Under the pieces are notes generated by a model that worked only from the letters and a program-made list of their open reading frames with translations, was not told where the DNA came from and did no database searches. A stretch of 35,306 nucleotides of DNA, from positions 1 to 35,306 of the forward strand of contig JAJKIP010000088.1 of the NCBI GenBank assembly GCA_021154405.1, given 5' to 3'. Source of the DNA: Segetibacter sp. (GTDB lineage: Bacteria; Bacteroidota; Bacteroidia; Chitinophagales; Chitinophagaceae). Below are positions 8,296 through 15,567 of this stretch, piece by piece (positions within the stretch are counted from its first letter, which is position 1; each line of letters opens with the position of its first letter). A program made the position numbers and the translations under genes.

Positions 8296-9204
8296 TTATT
8301 TCTCTACAAACTCGCTGTCTCTGTATTTCTGCTTTAAGTTTTGTTTTTCTTCTTCCCCCATCCCGGCAAGCGGTGGCATCATGAAAGATTGACACAATTC
8401 TTTTTCTTCCATTAATACTTTTAATGCCCAAAGTGATTCTCCCTGCGTTTTCCCTTCCTGGTATATCTTACCCAACTTATCTGATAATTCCTGTTGCTTA
8501 TAGGCATGATCCCGATCATTCTGTCCTACAGCAATAAACATTTCTGAATAGATATCCGGGGCAATATTTGCAGTGGAAGGGACCAGGCCATCTGACCCCT
8601 TAAATAATGCTTCGGCTGAGCGTGCGCCCCAACCCAGGAAATGACTGAAATCCTTGCGGTCCTTCCACAGCATGATGGATTGCTGCAAACGCTCATCATT
8701 CCGTTCTGAATCTTTTATTCCTACTATATACGGATCATAGCTCAACTCATCAATTAATGAAATGGGAATGCTCATGTGAGTGGTTGCAGGGATATTATAG
8801 ATTATCAGTGGAGCCCTCAGCATTTCCACGAGATCAAGGAAATATTTTTTCATCTGGGATTCCGTTAATGAATAATAGCAGGGCAGGTTCGCCACCAGCA
8901 CATCTGCACCATGATGCATGCAAAACCGTCCAAATTCTACTGATTCTTCAAAACAGTTGCCTGAGATACCGGCATATAATATGGTGTCCTGCATCTTTAA
9001 TTTACCTGCCTTCCTCATGTATTTCTGCTTAAGGTCCAGCGATAAAGAAGCAAACTCGCCCGTGGTTCCCAGTATGAAAGGAGAGATCGAGTGTTCATAG
9101 AACATTCCGAATATCCGTTCCACTGCCGCCTTATCCAGTTTATTACCTTCAGTCAGCGGTGTTACAACTGGTGCAATAATCCCTCTATATTTCTTGTGAG
9201 TCAT
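8296..9204 (-). CDS. DapA/N-acetylneuraminate-lyase family aldolase (first type)
   Basis: A 302-residue cytoplasmic class I aldolase or dehydratase of the DapA superfamily, of typical length. It carries the pyruvate-carboxylate-binding motif GTTGE (residues 46-50), the catalytic Tyr136 in IIYNIPATT, and the Schiff-base Lys164 in VGIKDSE. The ATG at 9204 is preceded by AAGGA at a 7-base spacing, which decides the start against a TTG at 9246 that would overlap the previous gene. DapA relatives include dihydrodipicolinate synthase, N-acetylneuraminate lyase and several 2-keto-3-deoxy-sugar-acid aldolases. Between two symporters in a pectin-type PUL, cleavage of a 2-keto-3-deoxy acid is more likely than lysine synthesis. 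The exact substrate is unknown. Confidence 0.92.
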   Translation of the reverse strand: MTHKKYRGIIAPVVTPLTEGNKLDKAAVERIFGMFYEHSISPFILGTTGEFASLSLDLKQKYMRKAGKLKMQDTILYAGISGNCFEESVEFGRFCMHHGADVLVANLPCYYSLTESQMKKYFLDLVEMLRAPLIIYNIPATTHMSIPISLIDELSYDPYIVGIKDSERNDERLQQSIMLWKDRKDFSHFLGWGARSAEALFKGSDGLVPSTANIAPDIYSEMFIAVGQNDRDHAYKQQELSDKLGKIYQEGKTQGESLWALKVLMEEKELCQSFMMPPLAGMGEEEKQNLKQKYRDSEFVEK

Positions 9205-9224
9205 GATTCTGTCCTTATATGATA

Positions 9225-10178
9225 TTAGCCAACTAATTTCTTGCAATCCACAGGCTCTATTTCCAATCGTTCACACCATCCCAGGAAGCTGTCATATATT
9301 TCATCCAATACCCCTTTTTGCTCCGGAGTCAGCTGCATGATATGCGCCCTGCTGATCATTCTTACAGGTAAACCCCGCTTGGCTAAAAAATATTTTGCAC
9401 TCATCGGATAGGCGATATGGATAAGAGGGTCTACCCTGGTCAGCTCCCTTTGTAACCATTCTACTTCTTTCTTTTTTGAAGGGTCATTGGCGTTATTGCA
9501 CATCCAGACCAGGATCTCAGGATAGAAATTGCCTGAAATAGACGACATACCCCTGGCACCAGCCTGTAAAGAAAATTGTGCATTCGGTGTATGGGCATCA
9601 TAGAATTCCAGTTTATCATTTCCTTTTGCTACTTCCAGCTTTGCTTTTACATTTTCCGGAAGAATAGATGTGTCTTTATGATATACCAGCCGGTCAGCTT
9701 CCAGTAATTGCCTGAATATATCCGCACTCAGGATTCGTTTGTAGGGAGCAGGACATTCGTAAAGCCCTAAAGGAATAGGACCTGTGAGCTCAAACATCTT
9801 ATCGAAATTTCGTAACAACACCTCATCAGTTTCACCTACTCTTGCAAAATGACCAGTGATCAGGATCACGGCATCAATTCCCGTATCATATATCTGTTTG
9901 GTAAATTCTGCCTTGTCTTCCAGCGTCAATCCAAAGGAACCTGTAGCTACTACAGGTACACGTCCATTCACATATTTTACTATATGCCTGGTAAGCTCCA
10001 GCCGTTCATCCTCTGAAATGCTGAACATTTCACTACTCAGGCAGTTAGCAAAGAATCCTTTCACACCAGCTGCAAGGTAAAAATCAACCAGGGTTGATAC
10101 TACATCCAGATCAACTTTTGCCTTCAGGTTGAACGGCGTGATCATGACCGGCACAAATTTTTTATCGCTGTTATTCAT
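9225..10178 (-). CDS. DapA-family aldolase/dehydratase (second, divergent type)
   Basis: A 317-residue cytoplasmic member of the DapA superfamily, clearly different from its neighbour. The Schiff-base Lys168 (VYHKDTS) and active-site Tyr140 (GLYECPAPY) are present. The usual GTTGE loop is replaced by ANCLSSEMFS at about 44-53, so carboxylate binding and substrate choice probably differ. The start ATG at 10178 overlaps the symporter's TGA in an ATGA arrangement and is preceded by AGGAG, so translation is likely coupled. With the next gene it makes two aldolase-like enzymes in a row. They could handle successive steps (dehydration then aldol cleavage) or two different keto-deoxy acids. Function is inferred only to the superfamily level. 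Confidence 0.9.
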   Translation of the reverse strand: MNNSDKKFVPVMITPFNLKAKVDLDVVSTLVDFYLAAGVKGFFANCLSSEMFSISEDERLELTRHIVKYVNGRVPVVATGSFGLTLEDKAEFTKQIYDTGIDAVILITGHFARVGETDEVLLRNFDKMFELTGPIPLGLYECPAPYKRILSADIFRQLLEADRLVYHKDTSILPENVKAKLEVAKGNDKLEFYDAHTPNAQFSLQAGARGMSSISGNFYPEILVWMCNNANDPSKKKEVEWLQRELTRVDPLIHIAYPMSAKYFLAKRGLPVRMISRAHIMQLTPEQKGVLDEIYDSFLGWCERLEIEPVDCKKLVG

Positions 10179-11749
10179 ATTTCTCCTGCTTCTACGTTTT
10201 GAATATTTCTATTTCTGATCCTTGTTATCAATAGGCCTGATAAGAATATTCCGAGGGTTCCTACTACAATGATCATATTCTTATGCAGGGGGCTTCTTAA
10301 AAACTGATAGCTCACGGGTAGCCGGTCGCTGAATGTCATCCATAATATTATTATGATGCCGATCAGTACGGCTGTAAAGGCTTCGGGACTACTTGTACGT
10401 TTACTGATCAATCCTAGCAAAAACAGACCCAACATTCCTCCTGCAAAAATGCCAGACAGTTCCCACCAAACATCCAGCAGGCTCCTGCTTCCGATCATGG
10501 CCAGACCGGTAAATAAACCAATCAGTCCAAAAATGATCGTGAACATTTTCAATACCATGAGTTGTTTCTTATCAGAGATTGAACGATTAACATATCTCTT
10601 ATAAATGTCCATAGTAAACACTGTGGCCGATGAATTCATATTGGAACTGATCGTGCTCATTGCTGCAGATAATATAGCTGAAACAATTAACCCAACCAGG
10701 CCTGTTGGAATTTTTGTAACCATGAAAAATGGCAATACCTTATCTCCATAATCTGCAGGCCTCAATGATTGGGTAAGGCCCATAATCGTATGGGAATTTA
10801 CACTTCCCTGTTCGGCTACTACCTGCATTTTTACAGGCTCTATCATTTCAGGGTTTACCTGGTAAAATGCATACAATGCAGTACCGATAATAAAGAACAG
10901 TAATGAAGCCGGAACATACATCCATACGCATAACCATATTGAACGACTAGCCTGTTTAGAAGATTTGGCGGTATGATATCGCTGGATATAATTCTGGTCC
11001 ATTCCAAAATTGTTCAGGTTAATGAAGAACCCATAGAATAATATCACCCAGAAAGTGGATTCTGTCAGGTCTGGCGATAAACTGCCTAAACTGATCTTAT
11101 GGTCTCTTGTTGCAATATCCCAGATTGCAGACACACCACCTGGCATCTGGCTAATAATGATCCCCAGTATTAATAATGCACCCAGTGTTTTAATAATACC
11201 CTGTACCACTTCCGTCCAAATTACCGCTTCCATACCTCCCATTACAGTGTATATTATAATACATATTCCCATCACGATCATGATGGAGGCCATTGAAAAA
11301 CCAGTAAGCGCCTGCAGGCTTAATGCCATTCCAAAAAAAATAGAGCCCATCCTGGCAAACTGGGTCAGGAGGAAACAGATTACTGCATAAGTCCTTGCCC
11401 AGGGTCCAAATCTTTTTTCCAAATGCGTATAGGCGGATATTTCTCCCGTACTCCTATAGAATGGAACAAAATAACGTGAAGCAATCCAGGCTGCCAGTGG
11501 CATGGAAAGACTGAATACAAATGCATTCCAGTTACCTCCAAACGCTTTTCCCGGTACCCCTAAAAATGTATTGCTGCTTAAAAAGGTAGCGTAAATGGAT
11601 AATCCTATTGCCCAGCCGGGAATCTTTCCGGAAGCGCTGGTGAATTGTTCCGTGTTCTTATTCCGCCTGGAAAAATAAAAGCCGATCATTACCATCGCAG
11701 TGAGGTAAATGAAGATGATGACGATATCCAGGACCGGCAGATTATTCAT
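10175..11749 (-). CDS. Sodium:solute symporter (SSS family, NanT-like arrangement)
   Basis: A 524-residue inner-membrane symporter with about 13 helices. Family marks are FLSSNTFLGVPGKAFGGNW near the N-terminus, GGMEAVIWTEVVQG around residue 170, and GLIVSAILSAAMSTISSNMN around 370, which covers the conserved sodium-binding helix. The ATG at 11749 comes 5 bases after the stop of the GH78 gene. A soluble insert lies at about 300-340. Its stop codon overlaps the start of the DapA-type gene by 4 bases, so transporter and aldolase are made together. It is related to the symporter at 6749 and probably transports a similar acidic sugar. No substrate can be stated from sequence. Confidence 0.92.
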   Translation of the reverse strand: MNNLPVLDIVIIFIYLTAMVMIGFYFSRRNKNTEQFTSASGKIPGWAIGLSIYATFLSSNTFLGVPGKAFGGNWNAFVFSLSMPLAAWIASRYFVPFYRSTGEISAYTHLEKRFGPWARTYAVICFLLTQFARMGSIFFGMALSLQALTGFSMASIMIVMGICIIIYTVMGGMEAVIWTEVVQGIIKTLGALLILGIIISQMPGGVSAIWDIATRDHKISLGSLSPDLTESTFWVILFYGFFINLNNFGMDQNYIQRYHTAKSSKQASRSIWLCVWMYVPASLLFFIIGTALYAFYQVNPEMIEPVKMQVVAEQGSVNSHTIMGLTQSLRPADYGDKVLPFFMVTKIPTGLVGLIVSAILSAAMSTISSNMNSSATVFTMDIYKRYVNRSISDKKQLMVLKMFTIIFGLIGLFTGLAMIGSRSLLDVWWELSGIFAGGMLGLFLLGLISKRTSSPEAFTAVLIGIIIILWMTFSDRLPVSYQFLRSPLHKNMIIVVGTLGIFLSGLLITRIRNRNIQNVEAGEI

Positions 11750-11754
11750 TACTA

Positions 11755-14700
11755 TTAATCATCAGAGGGTTTTAAAGTCCTTGCTGTAATACCTGGCCAT
11801 TGCTCATTCACAATGGGATCTCCTTTCAATTGGGAAGGATCAAGCACAACATGCTTAATTCTTTCCCTTCTCCAGGTATAAACAATATGCACCAGGCCAT
11901 CCTTTGTTTGAATTACAGACGGATAAGAATACTGGCTTACCGGTGAATCTTCCAGGATCACCACTGCATCCCAGTTCTTTCCATCTTTTGAAACAGCCAC
12001 GTTCAAAGGAGTGCGGGCGCCTTTTCCATTGGGAAGAGAGGCTTCTGGCTTCACATGATTATATACCAGTAATTGCCTTCCATCTTTCAGTGTCACAGCA
12101 TCTGTTCCTGAATTATTATTGGGCAAAGAAGAGGCAGTCATGGCACTCCAGGTCTTGCCTCTATCACTGCTCCAGGATTCATTGATGGTTCTGTTCTTAC
12201 TCCTGCAAAGAATCTGCATACGACCATCTGAGTAAGTCAATATGCTGGGCTGAATGGCACTGACTAATTTCCCATCATTCAATGAATCTGTTTTTGACCA
12301 GGTATGACCATTATCCTTAGTTAATTCAAAGTGCACTTTCCAACCGGTTCGCTCTGTACTGCTGGGACACCACAAAGTTCCGTCGATCATTACCGGTTTA
12401 TTTTTTATAGGGCCGAGATATCCTTCCGGCAATGCTTCTCTTTTGCCCCAGGTTTTGCCATTGTCTGTTGACCGGGTCATCCAACCTGTCCATCCAGCCA
12501 CATTAGGCCCAATCTTAAAGAATAATAATAACTCTCCGCCAGGCACCTGGTAGAGAACCGGATTATAACAGGCATATCGTACACTGTCATTCATTACACC
12601 GTCTGCCACCTTAACGGGCACAGTCCATTTATCATTAACAAGTCGGCTGGTCCAGATACATACATCTTTATTTCCTTCCTTTGTTCCCCCAAACCAGGCA
12701 GCTATCAATCCTTCCGGTGTTTCAGCAATTGTAGAAGCATGGCTTTCAGGGAAAGAAGTTCTTTCAAAAATGAATTCATCTTTTATAATTCCTTTCCGGA
12801 ACCGGTCATTAACCTTAAAGTGATAGTCCCCGGAAGGGATCTCAAAGCGGAAATAAAGTCCATCCATTCCGGTATACTTAATTGCATCATTATCCTTTAC
12901 TGGTATATCTCTTTCAGTGATCTCATCCAGGTTCTTTGCTGGTATGTACACAACTGCAGAGGTATTTGCTGGAATGCTGATCCTCCATTCAAAGGATGGA
13001 CCAGTCAGTTTCTTTTCCCAATCGCTACTGATCAATCCATAAGGTGAGTGATAAAAAGCATTTGTCCATTGTAAACCGTCAATGATCTCCGGCTTCATGA
13101 TGATCTTTTTAAATCCGGGCTCAGACCTGTCTGCTTTTATACCTGCTACATTCTCATTCAGCCAGATCAATAGATCACCGAGCAGCATCACATGATTCTG
13201 AGAGTTCATTTGCGGATTGGCAGTATTGCCATTCCAGAGTTCCCAGATAGTAGTGGCGCCATTATTCGCCATGTATCCCCAACTCGGGTACGATGTATTG
13301 GAAGCGAGTGTATAGGCAATATCCGAACGCTGAAAATCGGAAAGACCGCGCATCAGCCATTGAGTACCGATCACACCGGTACTTATATGCATATGATCTG
13401 TTAGCTTAATCCGGTTATATAAATTATTAAATACGGCATCCCTAAGGCTATCAGCCGTTATCCCGAAATAAAGCGGAAGGAGATTAGCAGTTACCGTATT
13501 ATTATCATAAATTTTTTTCTGTGCGTTAAAGAATTTCTGGTTAAAGGCCTGTTTTACTTTTACTTCCTGGTCCTCGTAAACTTTGATATCTCCCGGCTTT
13601 CCTGCCAATGCCGCAAATCGTTTCATATACTGTAATAACCAATAGTAATAAGCGGTGGAGATCAGTTCTCCTTTGGTGGTACGCAGGCTATCTGTTGAAC
13701 GGATAAGTTCCAGTGATTCCGGGGGCACACACCAGTCTCCATATTTGTCTTTTGTCAGGATATTGTTCTTCATGTATTTCGTCCGCATATATTCGATCCA
13801 TTTCTTCATGGAGGGATAATGAGCAATGATCGGCTGCTTATCACCATACTGCCTGTATAACATATCTGCGATCAGGATATAAGTGCCCGGCCAGGTCATA
13901 TTATCACTGTAATAATTCCAGAAGGCAGGTGCAACATCAGGAATAGCTCCTTCTGCCGTTTGCGATTGCTCTATATCGTTCAGCCATTTTGCATATAAAT
14001 TGCCGTTGTTAAAGAGGAAGGCTTCTCCACCCGCGCCCGTTGAACGATCTCCCAGCCAGGGCTGCCGTTCATTGCGTTGAGGACAATCGATGGGCATGCC
14101 TTTATAGTTAGAAGCAATTCCCCACCAGGCATTCCGGTATATTTTATTAATGGTATTATCAGAACAGGAAAAGCGTCCGGACCTTTCCATATCGTCATAT
14201 ACAAAATGACCTTCAAAATCCTGCAATTGAGGCGTCCGTGGGTATCCTGTGATCTCCACAAAGCGAAATCCGTGCGTTACAAACGTTGGCTGCCAGCTTT
14301 CCCTGCCTTCACCTTTTAGTGTATAGATATCTGTAGCCCTTGCATCCCGAAGATTGGCAACATATAATTGTCCATCAGGCTGCAGGCTTTCAGCAAATCG
14401 CAATTTTACCCTGTCTCCCTTCTTTCCTTCTACATTCATTTTCACCCAGCCGGAGAAATTCTGTCCAAGGTCAAGAACGTATTTTCCTTTCTCAACCTCT
14501 TTTAATGAAACAGGTTTAATGGTATCCATGATCTTCATGGGTGGGATCATCTGGGCAGCAAGGATGCCAGGAGGCGCTTTCACCAGTTGTGGACGCATCC
14601 ATTTACTGTCATCATATTTTACAGAAGTCCAGTTACCCAGCTCCTTTGTTGCATCATACTCTTCCCCATCATATTCATTATTAGTACGGATAGGACCATC

Positions 14701-15558
14701 GGCAGTTAATTTCCAGGATTCATCACTCGTTACCTGTTTCTTTGTTCCATTCGCATATTCAATCTCCAATTGTAACAGCAACCTGGGATAACCAAAGCTG
14801 TTAATCTTTTGTGGCTTGTAACCCTGCCGCATGGTGAAGTATCTTCCATTACCGAGAACCGTTGCAATTGCATTCGCTCCATTAATGATATTAGTGGTTA
14901 CATCATACGTATTATATAATACCGATTTCCGGTAATCAGTGGGTGCAGGTCCCAGGCCAGAGCCTGAGACCTTTTTGCCATTGATAAACAATTCATAGAG
15001 TCCGAGACCAACTATATATACGGTTGCTCGTTTGACCTGTCCCGGAGATTGAAACTCCTTCCGCAGGTAACGGGCAGATAATCTGGACCATTGGGTGATA
15101 CTATCCCAGGGAGCCGCTTTATCATAACCGATCCATTTAGCCTTCCAATCAGTTTTATTCAGCAATCCCATACTCCAGGAAGCAGGCTGACTCCAGGCGG
15201 TTTCTCCTTTAGTGGTATACACTTTTACTTTCCAGAAATATCTGCCTTTAGTTGTTAGTGATTTGCCTGCATAGGAAACCATTATGGAAGAAGATGAGAT
15301 GATCTTTCCCGGGTTCCATATATCTCCTTCATTTTTATCCAGTAATTCTTTTGAAGAGGCTACAAGGATATGATAGGCAGTTTGCTTTGTGTCATTTACC
15401 CTCGATATAATTTGCCAGCTTAACCTGGGCGATTTCGCATCGATTCCCAATGGATTCTCCAATTGTTCACATCTCAGATGGGTTACAAATACGGACTGCG
15501 CCTGCAGCCAATGCGACACCAAAAAAGAGAAAATAGTTAATATGAAAAGTCGTTTCAT
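11755..15558 (-). CDS. GH78 alpha-L-rhamnosidase fused to a C-terminal BNR/sialidase-like propeller
   Basis: A 1267-residue exported fusion enzyme with a signal peptide (MKRLFILTIFSFLVSHWLQA). Residues about 23-915 are a full GH78 alpha-L-rhamnosidase: N-terminal Ig-like domain (LRCEQLENPLGID), beta-sandwiches, and an (alpha/alpha)6 barrel. The substrate motif DCPQRNERQPWLGD is complete, with Asp491, general acid Glu497, Trp501 and Asp504; the general base is Glu773 in TTIWELWNG. Residues about 923-1260 form a second enzyme-like unit resembling the BNR_2 sialidase-like propeller: ESHASTIAETPEGLIAAWFG, then Asp-box-like repeats STDNGKTW, TKDNGHTW, SSDRGKTW. GH78 removes terminal alpha-L-rhamnose. 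The propeller's activity is not known; true sialidase is doubtful because no FRIP-like motif is seen. The fusion suggests two neighbouring linkages are cut in sequence. Confidence 0.92.
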   Translation of the reverse strand: MKRLFILTIFSFLVSHWLQAQSVFVTHLRCEQLENPLGIDAKSPRLSWQIISRVNDTKQTAYHILVASSKELLDKNEGDIWNPGKIISSSSIMVSYAGKSLTTKGRYFWKVKVYTTKGETAWSQPASWSMGLLNKTDWKAKWIGYDKAAPWDSITQWSRLSARYLRKEFQSPGQVKRATVYIVGLGLYELFINGKKVSGSGLGPAPTDYRKSVLYNTYDVTTNIINGANAIATVLGNGRYFTMRQGYKPQKINSFGYPRLLLQLEIEYANGTKKQVTSDESWKLTADGPIRTNNEYDGEEYDATKELGNWTSVKYDDSKWMRPQLVKAPPGILAAQMIPPMKIMDTIKPVSLKEVEKGKYVLDLGQNFSGWVKMNVEGKKGDRVKLRFAESLQPDGQLYVANLRDARATDIYTLKGEGRESWQPTFVTHGFRFVEITGYPRTPQLQDFEGHFVYDDMERSGRFSCSDNTINKIYRNAWWGIASNYKGMPIDCPQRNERQPWLGDRSTGAGGEAFLFNNGNLYAKWLNDIEQSQTAEGAIPDVAPAFWNYYSDNMTWPGTYILIADMLYRQYGDKQPIIAHYPSMKKWIEYMRTKYMKNNILTKDKYGDWCVPPESLELIRSTDSLRTTKGELISTAYYYWLLQYMKRFAALAGKPGDIKVYEDQEVKVKQAFNQKFFNAQKKIYDNNTVTANLLPLYFGITADSLRDAVFNNLYNRIKLTDHMHISTGVIGTQWLMRGLSDFQRSDIAYTLASNTSYPSWGYMANNGATTIWELWNGNTANPQMNSQNHVMLLGDLLIWLNENVAGIKADRSEPGFKKIIMKPEIIDGLQWTNAFYHSPYGLISSDWEKKLTGPSFEWRISIPANTSAVVYIPAKNLDEITERDIPVKDNDAIKYTGMDGLYFRFEIPSGDYHFKVNDRFRKGIIKDEFIFERTSFPESHASTIAETPEGLIAAWFGGTKEGNKDVCIWTSRLVNDKWTVPVKVADGVMNDSVRYACYNPVLYQVPGGELLLFFKIGPNVAGWTGWMTRSTDNGKTWGKREALPEGYLGPIKNKPVMIDGTLWCPSSTERTGWKVHFELTKDNGHTWSKTDSLNDGKLVSAIQPSILTYSDGRMQILCRSKNRTINESWSSDRGKTWSAMTASSLPNNNSGTDAVTLKDGRQLLVYNHVKPEASLPNGKGARTPLNVAVSKDGKNWDAVVILEDSPVSQYSYPSVIQTKDGLVHIVYTWRRERIKHVVLDPSQLKGDPIVNEQWPGITARTLKPSDD

Positions 15559-15567
15559 AAGTTTGCT

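Noticed and set aside
8294-8431. TTG-started extension of the symporter into the DapA gene
   Set aside because: The added residues are basic and non-membranous and overlap a well-supported gene; the ATG at 8293 sits just after its stop.
8296-10178. Recent tandem duplication of the two DapA-family genes
   Set aside because: They differ in key motifs (GTTGE versus NCLSSE) and overall sequence, so they are old paralogues or separate acquisitions rather than a fresh duplication.
11755-12800. True GH33 sialidase in the C-terminal half of the GH78 fusion
   Set aside because: Asp-box repeats are present, but I saw no FRIP-like motif or clear arginine triad, so only a sialidase-like fold is claimed.
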